NCBI RefSeq assembly: GCF_000687535.1
Contig: NZ_JHWC01000003.1
Span: 124,001 to 188,000 of the forward strand
Length of the DNA stretch: 64,000 nt
Direction of reading: 5' to 3'
Origin: Helicobacter rodentium ATCC 700285
Lineage (GTDB): Bacteria > Campylobacterota > Campylobacteria > Campylobacterales > Helicobacteraceae
Of this stretch, positions 25,269 through 34,052 are shown piece by piece. A program made the translations under genes and the position numbers. The stretch's first letter is position 1, and the number at the start of each line of letters is the position of its first letter. The notes beneath the pieces were generated by a model that saw only the letters and a program-made list of their open reading frames with translations, made no database searches and was not told where the DNA came from.

Positions 25269-27314
25269 TTAATGAATTTTTGGCTGATAAATATTGCCAT
25301 ACAATCTAAGTTTTTTGGTATTTTGATGGTGTTGAATTAGCAAATTTCCCTCTAAATTCATTTTGTTTAAATTTGTAACAATTTTAGGAGATTGGATTTT
25401 GAGATTTTGAGATTTTGGATTTTTTGTATCGTTTTTGGATTGGAGAAAAACTGCGCTGTGTAATTGGTTGTCGGAAAAAAGTTGATTACGAATAAAGCCA
25501 TTCCAAGTATTATGCGCTAGATTCCGTTGTGTTGCTTGATTTAGATTGCGCAAAAGTGCGGTATTTTGGAATCTTGCATTCAAAATATCCAAGTTAATTT
25601 GACGCGTCTTGTCCGCGAAATTTTCCTTGAAATTTAAGTTTGTGATTCCCTTAAAATAATGTGGAATCTTTGGAAAAATTGTATAAAATTGTGTGTCGCT
25701 TAAATGGTTTAATTGTAAGTTTAAGCCCGTTTTGCTTAGGGCGAAGCTAAATGAGTCTCCTTGATGTTTGGAATCCTCATTAGCTACGATTTCTCCCTTT
25801 AAATTCAAAGATTCATTGGTTGCAACTCCTTGTGCATTCAAAGTGCCTTTGAGTAAGCTTTTATTGCGGTAAGAGAAATTTTGAAGTTTTTTAAGTGTAA
25901 TTTCTTGAGGTATTTCAAAGGTAAGAGGTTGCAAGGAAATTTTACCCTCTTGGCTTTTTAAATCCGCAGAATTAGATATTAAGGAATAATTTATGATTCC
26001 CTTGCCTTGTGCCAACTCCACTTTGGATTCCATTTGAAATACTATGGCGGGAAACCCTATAAATGTGTGCATTTCTATTAATGGGCTATTAATTAATAAA
26101 TTTTGGCTTTGCATTGAGACAATCCCAGAGATTCCACTCGCAAAATCACGCAAATCCAAGTCAAGATTTAGCACCCCGTGTAAAAAAGCAGGTTGATTAA
26201 AAAGCGCAAAAAGCGCACTTGCTTCTAAATTTTGACTTGTGATTTTAAATGTATTAACCTTTAGGTTTTGCAAGTTTAGGCGAAAATCTAGCGGGGATTG
26301 CTCCAATGTCATTGCTCCGCTTATCAGCATATTTTTTATATCACCTTTTGCGATTCCATTTGTGCTTAAAGCACCGCCTAGAGGAATCCCAAAAAACGGC
26401 GAGAATGGTGAAAGGTTTTGAAAGTTGAGATGAAATTCTGTATTTGTGGCTAATGTGATAAGGTTGCTTGTGCCTTTAAGCGTAAAATCCCCGACACTAG
26501 AATACATTTTTAGATAATGCTTTAATGTATTGTGTTGAATTTCGCCTTGTAGTTCTCCCATAAAGCGTGTGGGCGGAATCGCAAGATCAAAGTGAGATAA
26601 AAACTCCTTTGCTTCCAATTCCCCACCCTCTAAATTCACATTGATTGTTCCATTATAGAGATTATTTTTTAAATCCTCTCCCCCGATATTCTGAAAAATA
26701 GAGCTAGAAGACAAAGTATCGCGTGTTTTGTCTAGTTTTAATTCAAGACTTAAGATTCCATCGCCATAGGGTGCTTGGTGAAATAACGCAAAAAGGGCGG
26801 CAAGACTTGCATTCTTTGTGTGGAGATTCAAACCTTGCAATTCTAAATAAGACCAATAGGAGATTAAATCGCTTTGAGAATCCAAAAGATTGCTTTGTGC
26901 TTGCAGTTTATAGTGCGCAAACTCTCCGCTAAATTCTCCCTCTATCCAAGAATTATCGCTAAAATACAATGTCTTGTTTGCTATTTTTGTGCTAAAGCCT
27001 TTAGAGTTTAATAAAAATTTTCCTTTCAAATTACGCAAAAACAGGGAATAATCACTCTCTAAGAATAATTCTAATTGCCCATTGTGCGCTGTGGCTTCTA
27101 AAGAAAGATGTGATGGGGTGATTTTAAAAGACTTTGCCTCCCATTTGAAATGCGTTTGAGATTCCAAATGTGAGAGTAAAAAATCCCTAATATAGACATT
27201 TCCAAAGGGAGAAAATAAAAAGGCTACCAAACCAAGACAAAGGATTAGAAAAGCCAAAAAGACTAAGAAAGTTTTTCTGGCTAACAAAAACTTTGGATTC
27301 ACTTCTTGTTTCAT
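25269..27314 (-). CDS. AsmA-like inner-membrane-anchored periplasmic protein
   Basis: A protein of 681 residues with one N-terminal membrane helix (about 14-36, FLVFLAFLILCLGLVAFLF) and a long periplasmic part of amphipathic beta-strands. This repeat-poor, Leu/Asn/Ser-rich strand pattern is typical of AsmA/TamB/YhdP proteins, which are thought to bridge the envelope and move lipids or help outer-membrane biogenesis. Assignment is by architecture, not by a signature motif. The cysteine-rich lipoprotein gene lies directly upstream on the same strand. Confidence 0.6.
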   Translation of the reverse strand: MKQEVNPKFLLARKTFLVFLAFLILCLGLVAFLFSPFGNVYIRDFLLSHLESQTHFKWEAKSFKITPSHLSLEATAHNGQLELFLESDYSLFLRNLKGKFLLNSKGFSTKIANKTLYFSDNSWIEGEFSGEFAHYKLQAQSNLLDSQSDLISYWSYLELQGLNLHTKNASLAALFALFHQAPYGDGILSLELKLDKTRDTLSSSSIFQNIGGEDLKNNLYNGTINVNLEGGELEAKEFLSHFDLAIPPTRFMGELQGEIQHNTLKHYLKMYSSVGDFTLKGTSNLITLATNTEFHLNFQNLSPFSPFFGIPLGGALSTNGIAKGDIKNMLISGAMTLEQSPLDFRLNLQNLKVNTFKITSQNLEASALFALFNQPAFLHGVLNLDLDLRDFASGISGIVSMQSQNLLINSPLIEMHTFIGFPAIVFQMESKVELAQGKGIINYSLISNSADLKSQEGKISLQPLTFEIPQEITLKKLQNFSYRNKSLLKGTLNAQGVATNESLNLKGEIVANEDSKHQGDSFSFALSKTGLNLQLNHLSDTQFYTIFPKIPHYFKGITNLNFKENFADKTRQINLDILNARFQNTALLRNLNQATQRNLAHNTWNGFIRNQLFSDNQLHSAVFLQSKNDTKNPKSQNLKIQSPKIVTNLNKMNLEGNLLIQHHQNTKKLRLYGNIYQPKIH

Positions 27315-27356
27315 AATGGATTGCGCCTCTAAAAGTTACTAGAGATTCTTATTGAA

Positions 27357-27659
27357 TTATTGCCCACAACGTTTTTTGCATTGTTCTGCCGCCTGTGTCC
27401 CCTTGCCATATTGTAAATTACAATTTTGCAGACAGCCTTTGGTTTTCATCGCTGCGCACATTCCGCGCACTTTTTCACATTCATTGAGGCATATTGCTTG
27501 ACTCTTGCCCTCTTTGCGGCATTGATTCAAACAATCTCGCTTTACATCATTGCAATTAGAGCTATTATATAAAAAGTTTTTCTCCTCTTTGCTACAACCA
27601 TAAAAAATAAAAATTCCGATACAAAATAAAAAAATAATAAAAAAGCGATAATGTTTCAT
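27357..27659 (-). CDS. Cysteine-rich lipoprotein
   Basis: The 100-residue product has a signal peptide ending in a lipobox (IFYGCSKEE), so the N-terminal Cys at about residue 22 should be lipidated. The mature part holds ten further cysteines, mostly in CxxxC pairs (for example CLNQCRK, CLNECEK, CLQNCNL, CKKRCGQ). These suggest helical hairpins pinned by disulfides, or metal binding. It lies 42 bases upstream of the AsmA-like gene. Function unknown. Confidence 0.75.
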   Translation of the reverse strand: MKHYRFFIIFLFCIGIFIFYGCSKEEKNFLYNSSNCNDVKRDCLNQCRKEGKSQAICLNECEKVRGMCAAMKTKGCLQNCNLQYGKGTQAAEQCKKRCGQ

Positions 27660-27726
27660 AGATTAAGTGTAATCAAAAATTAGTTAAAAAAACTTAAAAA
27701 TTAGGCACTTTTAAAAGAAATCAAGG

Positions 27727-27732
27727 TAAAAT
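27727..27732 (+). promoter_or_regulatory. -10 box of ileS
   Basis: TAAAAT, 31 bases before the ATG; RBS AAAGGAA follows at 27751. Confidence 0.4.
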
Positions 27733-27762
27733 CTGCCTTCATTGTCAAAACAAAGGAATTTT

Positions 27763-30558
27763 ATGGATTACAAAGATACTCTTGTGCTACCTGCGACAAG
27801 TTTTCCTATGCGCGGAAACTTACCACAAAACGAACCAAAAACCTATTTATCGTGGGCAAAAAGCAATCTATATGCAAAAATGCTCCAAAACCGCCAAAAT
27901 GCAAACACAACTTTTAATCTCCACGATGGACCGCCTTACGCAAATGGGCATATTCACATTGGGCACGCATTAAATAAAATCCTAAAAGACATTATTGTAA
28001 AGCAACATTATTTTCAAGGAGAAAAAGTATTTTACACGCCCGGTTGGGATTGCCACGGATTGCCTATTGAGCAACAAGTGGAGAAAAAAATCGGCAAAGA
28101 AAAAAAGGACACCTTGCCCAAAACAAAAATCCGCGAATTATGCAGAAATCACGCGCAAGAGTTTGTAGGAATCCAAAAAGAGGAGTTTTTGCAATTAGGT
28201 GTTTGGGGAGATTTTGAGAATCCCTATAAGACGATGGATTTTGCCTTTGAAGCAGAGATTTACAAAGCCCTTTGTATCATCGCAAAAAAAGGACTTCTAA
28301 AAGAGCGCAGTAAGCCTGTATATTGGAGTTGGGCTTGTCAAACCGCCTTAGCAGAAGCGGAAGTAGAATACGCCGAAAAAGAGAGCGATTCTATCTTTGT
28401 TGCCTTTGCTTTAAAAGAGGACGCACTCCAAGTGCTAGGGGTAAAAGAAGCTTTCTGTGTGATTTGGACGACGACACCTTGGACACTACCAGCAAATAGT
28501 GGAATCGCACTGAATCCTGAAGAATCCTATGCACTAACGCAAGACCATAAAATCGTGTTAGCTTCACAAGTAGAAAAACTCGCACAAATGGGCATTGTAG
28601 AGAATGGAATCCTAAAGACTTTTAAAGCGCAAATTTTAGAAAACAAACACGCAATCAATCCTCTAAATGGCAAAGATTCTAAGATTGTCTTAGGAGAGCA
28701 TGTGGCTGTGGGCGAGGGAAGCGGTTGTGTGCATACTGCACCCGGACACGGAGAGGACGACTACTTTATCGGTTTAAAATACCATTTGCCTGTGTATATG
28801 CCCGTAGATGACAAGGGTTGCTTTGATGAAACACTCATTAGGGAGCAGTTGTTTTTCAATCCCGATGAGTTTGTGGGCAAATTTATCTTTGATACCCACG
28901 CAAGGATTCTTGAGTTGCTAGGCAAGAATCTGCTAAGACACACAAAAATCAAGCACTCTTACCCGCATTGTTGGCGTTCGCACCAACCCGTGATTTTTCG
29001 CGCTACGGCGCAATGGTTTATCCTAATGGACGAACCCTACACAAAAGAGGGCAAAACTCTGCGTCAAGTGGCATTGGAGCAAATCCAAAAAACGCGATTC
29101 TACCCAGAACACGGAATGCGCAGAATCTACTCTATGATTGAGGACCGCCCGGATTGGTGCATTTCACGGCAGAGGGATTGGGGTGTGCCGATTGCGTTTT
29201 TTAAAGATAAGCGCAGTGGTGAGATTCTTTTAGATGCGGAAGTTTTAGACTATGTAGCAGAGATTTTTGCAAAAGAGGGTTGTGATGCGTGGTGGAGCAG
29301 AAGCGTAGAGGAGCTTTTGCCACCAGAATTTAAAAACCAAAGTGCGCATTTAGAAAAAGTGCATCATATTTTAGATGTTTGGTTTGATAGTGGAAGCACT
29401 TGGAAGGCAGTTTTGGAATCTAATCAATATGCAAGTGGGAGCTATCCTGCGAGTATGTATTTAGAGGGAAGCGACCAGCATAGAGGGTGGTTTCATAGCT
29501 CCTTGCTCGTGAGTTGTGCAGTCAATGAGTATGCGCCTTATCAAAGCATTCTCACACACGGCTTCACAATGGACGAAAATGGCGAAAAAATGAGCAAGTC
29601 TAAGGGCAATGTGATTCTGCCTGAAAAAGTGTTAAAAGAGTTTGGAAGTGAGATTCTACGCCTTTGGGTTGCGCAAAGTGATTATCAAAACGACCAAAGA
29701 ATTTCAGAAAATATCCTAAAGCAAGTGGGAGACAATTACCGCAAAATCCGCAATACAATCCGCTTTTTACTTGCCAATGTGGAATCCCTAGAATCCTTAG
29801 AAGTGGGGCATTTCTCACAAATTGATTTGTGGATTTTAAAATCAGCTAAAGTTTGCTTTGATAATGTCCATACGCTTTTCTTAGAATACGAGTTTTCCAA
29901 AGGTTTGCAGGAGCTAAATTATTTTCTCAATGTGGAGTTAAGCGGAATCTATCTTGATATTTGCAAAGATAATCTTTACTGCAACGCGCTAGATTCTAAA
30001 GAGCGCAAGGCGGCGCAAAGTGTAATGGCACTCCTTTGTGGGCGATTGTTTGGGCTTCTAGCTCCGATTCTAACTTATACGATTAATGAGGCTTTAAACC
30101 ATACGCAAAGTAAAGCCTTGCTTGAGTGTTGCGGAATCGCGGGGATTCAAGATAAAGCAACAGCGGTGCTTGAGGTTCTCTATCAGCCACTGCCCTACTT
30201 TGAGAATCCAAGCTTGGATTTTGAAAAATTGCTTACTTTGCGCTCACATTTCTTGGAACAAATTGACAATCTTAAAAAAGAATCTAAAATCAAATCCACG
30301 CTAGAAACGGACTTGATAATCCCTCCTAAAATGGCGGAATTTAAAGAGTTGAATCTATGGCTTATGGTGAGTGCGGTGCGAAGTGAGAACGAAAATTCTA
30401 ATGTGTTAGCAACCTTTAGTTTTGAGGGAGAAACTTATTTTGTTTGCCAAGCTAAAGGACACAAATGTCCGCGCTGTTGGCAATTTATTTCTATGAATGA
30501 GAATGAGCCTTGTGTGCGTTGTGCTGGAGTTTTAGCAGATTCTAAAGTGGAATCTTAA
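27763..30558 (+). CDS. ileS: Isoleucyl-tRNA synthetase
   Basis: Class I synthetase charging tRNA-Ile, 931 residues. The HIGH motif is in GHIHIGHAL (about 62-70), the editing domain follows with the TTTPWTLPANSG segment, and KMSKSKGN is near residue 605. A C-terminal zinc finger is complete (CPRCW ... CVRC). ATG 27763 is chosen because of its RBS and the family N-terminus MDYKDTLVLP; an in-frame TTG upstream is less likely. Confidence 0.98.
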   Translation: MDYKDTLVLPATSFPMRGNLPQNEPKTYLSWAKSNLYAKMLQNRQNANTTFNLHDGPPYANGHIHIGHALNKILKDIIVKQHYFQGEKVFYTPGWDCHGLPIEQQVEKKIGKEKKDTLPKTKIRELCRNHAQEFVGIQKEEFLQLGVWGDFENPYKTMDFAFEAEIYKALCIIAKKGLLKERSKPVYWSWACQTALAEAEVEYAEKESDSIFVAFALKEDALQVLGVKEAFCVIWTTTPWTLPANSGIALNPEESYALTQDHKIVLASQVEKLAQMGIVENGILKTFKAQILENKHAINPLNGKDSKIVLGEHVAVGEGSGCVHTAPGHGEDDYFIGLKYHLPVYMPVDDKGCFDETLIREQLFFNPDEFVGKFIFDTHARILELLGKNLLRHTKIKHSYPHCWRSHQPVIFRATAQWFILMDEPYTKEGKTLRQVALEQIQKTRFYPEHGMRRIYSMIEDRPDWCISRQRDWGVPIAFFKDKRSGEILLDAEVLDYVAEIFAKEGCDAWWSRSVEELLPPEFKNQSAHLEKVHHILDVWFDSGSTWKAVLESNQYASGSYPASMYLEGSDQHRGWFHSSLLVSCAVNEYAPYQSILTHGFTMDENGEKMSKSKGNVILPEKVLKEFGSEILRLWVAQSDYQNDQRISENILKQVGDNYRKIRNTIRFLLANVESLESLEVGHFSQIDLWILKSAKVCFDNVHTLFLEYEFSKGLQELNYFLNVELSGIYLDICKDNLYCNALDSKERKAAQSVMALLCGRLFGLLAPILTYTINEALNHTQSKALLECCGIAGIQDKATAVLEVLYQPLPYFENPSLDFEKLLTLRSHFLEQIDNLKKESKIKSTLETDLIIPPKMAEFKELNLWLMVSAVRSENENSNVLATFSFEGETYFVCQAKGHKCPRCWQFISMNENEPCVRCAGVLADSKVES

Positions 30559-30566
30559 GGGCAAGA

Positions 30567-30695
30567 ATGTTTGAAGGATTTTTTGATTTAACGCAACCTG
30601 TGGGGCTTGATGAGACTTGGGTTAGCATTTTTGTTGTGTGCTTTCTAATGTGGCTTGGCTATGCGGTTTTGAAGTCTCTAAAAAATAGAGAATAA
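30567..30695 (+). CDS. Small membrane protein, 42 residues
   Basis: Short gene eight bases after ileS: MFEGFFDLTQPVG, an acidic periplasm-side stretch, one hydrophobic helix (VSIFVVCFLMWLGYAVL) and a basic end KSLKNRE. RBS AAGGGC lies six bases before the ATG. The strong TM prediction, charge bias and tight spacing argue for a real co-transcribed gene. Function unknown. Confidence 0.6.
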   Translation: MFEGFFDLTQPVGLDETWVSIFVVCFLMWLGYAVLKSLKNRE

Positions 30696-30796
30696 AGACA
30701 TAAAAGGCATTATCGCGATTCTTTTGCGGCGGAAATGCGTAAAGCGAGAGGATTTGTTTAGTGTTTGAATCTCAAAGGCAATGGGGGTTAGGTGAT

Positions 30797-31690
30797 TTAA
30801 GGCAAACTTATTTTTTCCTCCACCTTTGCTTTAGCTTTCTCTAATAACTCTTTGCTTTTTGCTCTTAAAGCAAAGCTTTGGGTGATTTTGGATTCTATTG
30901 TTTCTTGAATAGAAAGTTCTAGTAAGGGGATTAAGAGGTTTTTAATCTCACTTATTTTCCAATGCGCGATAATAGAGCCTCCGCTATCTCTTTGTGATTG
31001 AAGTTTAGTAGGCAATGCATTTAAAACTAAGCTTAGATATTGAGGCAAGATAAGAGCTTGATTTTTAATTGTTAGATGCAAAATTGCCCCGCTTGTAACG
31101 CACTCTAAATCGTTCTCTAGGCAATAGCTAATCCCCACGCTCCCATCTTTACTAAGTAAAATTGTGTTTGCTTTCGGATAAAGTGATTCTAACTCACCTT
31201 TTTTGAAATCCTTAGAATCTAAAAATACTTCACTTTGACTTATGCCAAATGGGCTAAGATTGCTTACCCTTATAAAGGGGATTCCACTTTCTCTATATGC
31301 TCCACTACCGGGCTCTATGGATTTCTTAATTGCTACTATATCCTTTAGTCTCGCATAAGGTTTAGATTTTATTACCGCTTCGTTTCTTTCATACTTAACT
31401 TGATAATATTCTGAATCTAACCTACCGCTTACACCAAAGCTTTGACTTAAAGATTGAATGCTGATATTAAGTTTTTGGGTATGTGAATTTTTGCTAAATT
31501 TAAAAGATTCCACATTTTTATCAAAAGATTTTTTAGAAAAAGATAAGGTTTTTAAACCTAGCAGATTCTCTAAAAGCTCCCATTCGCCTAAGCGATAAGC
31601 CCTTTTAGAATCGCGTAATTTTGCTTTGATTTGTGGGAAATAGATTCTAAAGATTTGGATTCTAAAGGCTACAAAAGAGGCATTATTTAC
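30797..31690 (-). pseudogene. hsdS: Out-of-frame 3' part of hsdS (third target-recognition domain)
   Basis: Open frame of 297 codons that begins at the last G of the poly-G tract and has no start codon of its own near the tract; a GTG at 31513 would give a 238-residue product. It contains a linker helix, then a domain opening with GRLDSEYYQVKYE, the same phrase that opens the second domain of the upstream hsdS frame, and ends QSFALRAKSKELLEKAKAKVEE, like the end of the second domain. It is a specificity half-subunit placed in reserve: with 10 or 13 Gs it would fuse to hsdS. Marked pseudogene only for the present 11-G state. Confidence 0.8.
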
Positions 31691-33137
31691 CCCCCCCCCC
31701 GATAATAGCGGATTCTACTTTTGCTTTAGCTTCGTTTAAAAGCGCTTTTGCTTCAGCCCTTAAAGTAAAACTTTGTTGAATATGAGAAGCAATAGAATCT
31801 TGAGTGTTGGGATTAATTTTTGGGATAAGGATATTTAAAATATCAGAGGTAGCAAGATTTGTTTGAACTCCCCCTGTGCCAATTCTCTCAAATTGTAATT
31901 TGCATAAAACAGAATTTAAAAGCAAAACCAACACATCGGCATTAAAATTATCAATACTAATTTTTAAAATGCGTTGATTTACCATAGCTTGTAAATTTTC
32001 TCTCACCACACAAGATAAACCGATACTACCAGACATTGAAATTAAAACATCTCCTTTTTTAACTTTATCTTTTGGACTTAAAGAGATTGCTTCATCATTG
32101 AGATAAACAGCATTATTCATATCTAAATTTGCATTTTTAATATTATTTATCCTAATAAGTGCCAAATCCCCATTTTCTAAATATTCATTGCTTGAAAATG
32201 CAAAGCCACCAGAAAAGCTAACCACAATATCCTTTAATTTGCAATATCCATTAGTATAGGTTTTAATCCTCTTTTCTATCTCCTCATACTTGACTTGATA
32301 ATATTCAGAATCTAGGCGTCCTATTTTTAGGAAAGATTCTTTTAGGGTAGCAATGCGAAAGTTTATGTCATTGCTATGAGATTGCAAAATACTTTGCAGT
32401 GGATTTTGTGGGTTTAATCCAAGTTCAGTATAGAGCAAATCCTCTGCTTCTTTATATAAGGCTTTGCTTTGTTCTAGGGCAAGGTGAGAATCTTTTACAA
32501 GCTTTTCAATTTCTAGTTGAAAGGGCATAGGGAGCAGGGGGATTTTGATTTGTTTTACTTCCTCTAAATTTAAGTTGAATTGCCCAGTTGGTCGTGCCAC
32601 CCTTTTAATCTGCAACAAGCTATTTTTTGTTTGCAAAACGATAAATAAATACGAATTTGAAACTATTTTGTTGATTACACGACAAAAGGCCATTGCTTGA
32701 GTTATGTTGGCATTATTAAATTGTTTGGGTATTAATGCTACTCTACCTATAACTTCTGTTGTTGCTCCAACAATATTGATTAAAACATCTCCTTCCTTAA
32801 GTTGTGTATTTTTCATCTTTATGTTAGTGTTTTTGTCTATATAAAAATAGTCATCAGTATTTGACAAAATAGAATTTCTAATATTGGTAGTTTTTAATAA
32901 TATTACACCATCTTTTAAATTCTCGTCTCTATCTTTTGGAGTTATTCCACTCCTTATTAAACAGAACTTTCCTAAAGGTAGATAAGTTTGTGTTTTCTCC
33001 TCATTCTCCAAATACTCCTTTTTAAAATATTCACTATCAATCCGCTTGGTTGCATTATCCCTTTTCACTTCACTAAGTTTTAGCACACTTAGCTCAAGAT
33101 GTGGGAATTTTTCTTGTAAGATTCCATTAAGGCTCAT
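31683..33137 (-). CDS. hsdS: Specificity subunit HsdS (two target-recognition domains)
   Basis: DNA-recognition subunit of a type I or BcgI-like restriction-modification enzyme, 484 residues. Domain 1 covers about 20-215, domain 2 about 265-465; each starts with a conserved RLDSEY/RIDSEY phrase and ends in a helical dimerisation segment with AKALL/SKALY-type heptads. The start overlaps the HEPN gene stop (ATGA), so translation is coupled. The frame ends right after a poly-G tract; slippage would add a third domain to give about 779 residues. Confidence 0.88.
   Translation of the reverse strand: MSLNGILQEKFPHLELSVLKLSEVKRDNATKRIDSEYFKKEYLENEEKTQTYLPLGKFCLIRSGITPKDRDENLKDGVILLKTTNIRNSILSNTDDYFYIDKNTNIKMKNTQLKEGDVLINIVGATTEVIGRVALIPKQFNNANITQAMAFCRVINKIVSNSYLFIVLQTKNSLLQIKRVARPTGQFNLNLEEVKQIKIPLLPMPFQLEIEKLVKDSHLALEQSKALYKEAEDLLYTELGLNPQNPLQSILQSHSNDINFRIATLKESFLKIGRLDSEYYQVKYEEIEKRIKTYTNGYCKLKDIVVSFSGGFAFSSNEYLENGDLALIRINNIKNANLDMNNAVYLNDEAISLSPKDKVKKGDVLISMSGSIGLSCVVRENLQAMVNQRILKISIDNFNADVLVLLLNSVLCKLQFERIGTGGVQTNLATSDILNILIPKINPNTQDSIASHIQQSFTLRAEAKALLNEAKAKVESAIIGGGGK
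31690..31700 (-). repeat. Poly-G tract of 11 (phase-variation site in hsdS)
   Basis: Eleven consecutive C on the plus strand, G on the coding strand, at the 3' end of the hsdS frame. With 11 Gs translation stops four bases later (GGT AAA TAA). With 10 or 13 the frame reads GTA AAT AAT GCC and runs on to 30797. Confidence 0.9.
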
Positions 33138-33898
33138 CTTGATTCCTTATAGTTATACTGCAATGTGATAGCAGTTGAGACTTCACCTATATTGATTGCT
33201 TCCTCTAAATTATAACCTAAACGCAAAAGTAAAATCTCTAGGTCTTTTTGAAATTTAATTTTTGTAGGTTTATTGTGAAAAACATCATTTCTTGCTGTAC
33301 GGATTTGACTTATTTTTGTAATCAAATGTTCTTTTGTGCCATAGCTTGGTAAAGTTTGATCTTTATAGATTTTCTCATTTTTAAAGACAGAAGCAAACTC
33401 ACTCCAATGCTGTTCTAAAATTTCTTGCAAGTCTATTAAATAAAAACAATCAAAGATTCTCCAAGTAGTTTTTTTGCTTTCCTCCAAGCCCTTACATCTT
33501 CGCTGGACTATTTTTAGAAGTTTTGCGAAAGCTGACGAAGTATTAGAATTTATAGGCTGCAAAAACCAATCATCACAAGTTTTGTTGTATAAATCTGCAA
33601 TTTTTACTGCTAATGTGCTACGCAAAGCATTTTCAAAACAATGTAAAAGCAAAAAATTTGCTTGATGAAATTTTCTTTTTTTGGTGTATAAACGCATAAT
33701 AAGCGAAAAAATATCTGTTGTGGGATATTTGGATAAAATAGCTTGTGCCTCTTTACAAGCTCCCCAAAGGTAAGCAAAATGCAAAACGCAAATGCTTCTT
33801 TTAATGCGATTTTCAAAATCTTGTGTTAAGAGTGTGGGATAATTAACAAATAAATCTCTAATTTTTGTGTATTCACTCTCTTGCAAAGAAAAAGACAT
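33134..33898 (-). CDS. HEPN/Abi-like protein inside the RM operon
   Basis: All-helical protein of 254 residues. The C-terminal part contains RNDVFH (Arg203 to His208), an Rx4H motif as in HEPN ribonucleases, and an earlier helix CFENALRSTLAVK with the Glu/Arg pattern typical of HEPN folds. This resembles Abi (AbiD/AbiF-like) abortive-infection proteins, which cut RNA after phage infection. ATG 33898 (MSFSLQESEY) has AAGGAG eight bases upstream; the longer frame from 34024 runs through the structured RNA and is rejected. The gene has its own TATAAT and is coupled to hsdS. Family assignment is by motif, not by similarity search. Confidence 0.65.
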   Translation of the reverse strand: MSFSLQESEYTKIRDLFVNYPTLLTQDFENRIKRSICVLHFAYLWGACKEAQAILSKYPTTDIFSLIMRLYTKKRKFHQANFLLLHCFENALRSTLAVKIADLYNKTCDDWFLQPINSNTSSAFAKLLKIVQRRCKGLEESKKTTWRIFDCFYLIDLQEILEQHWSEFASVFKNEKIYKDQTLPSYGTKEHLITKISQIRTARNDVFHNKPTKIKFQKDLEILLLRLGYNLEEAINIGEVSTAITLQYNYKESR

Positions 33899-33932
33899 TT
33901 TTGCTCTCCTTGTTAATGTTTTGTTAATGATT

Positions 33933-33938
33933 ATTATA
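33933..33938 (-). promoter_or_regulatory. -10 box for the HEPN gene and hsdS
   Basis: TATAAT on the minus strand, 35 bases before the HEPN ATG, inside a palindromic AT stretch (TTATTATAGTATAATAA). It would drive HEPN and hsdS independently of the methyltransferase gene. Confidence 0.5.
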
Positions 33939-33949
33939 CTATAATAACC

Positions 33950-34016
33950 CCAATTTAGAGAGCTAACCTGCCGATAGTTGCGGGGAACTCTTAAGTGAGA
34001 GGCTACTCTAAATTTC
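33950..34016 (-). ncRNA. Candidate structured RNA upstream of HEPN/Abi gene
   Basis: Between the methyltransferase stop and the HEPN gene, the minus strand contains a 9-bp closing stem AATTTAGAG / CTCTAAATT enclosing about 42 bases. Inside are CTCT-CACTTA-AGAG and a GC-rich part with TTCCCCGCAACTATCGGCAGG. A -10-like TAAAAT (34028-34023) sits seven bases before the start. Abi proteins with an upstream structured RNA are known (AbiF RNA motif class), and the CTTAAG...CCCCGC character looks similar to me, but I cannot run a covariance search. Confidence 0.5.
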
Positions 34017-34052
34017 TCTATCATTTTACCTCAAACTTCAAATTTACAATAC

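Noticed and set aside
33899-34024. Longer N-terminus for the HEPN gene (start 34024)
   Set aside because: Would translate the structured RNA and the promoter; the ATG at 33898 has an ideal RBS.
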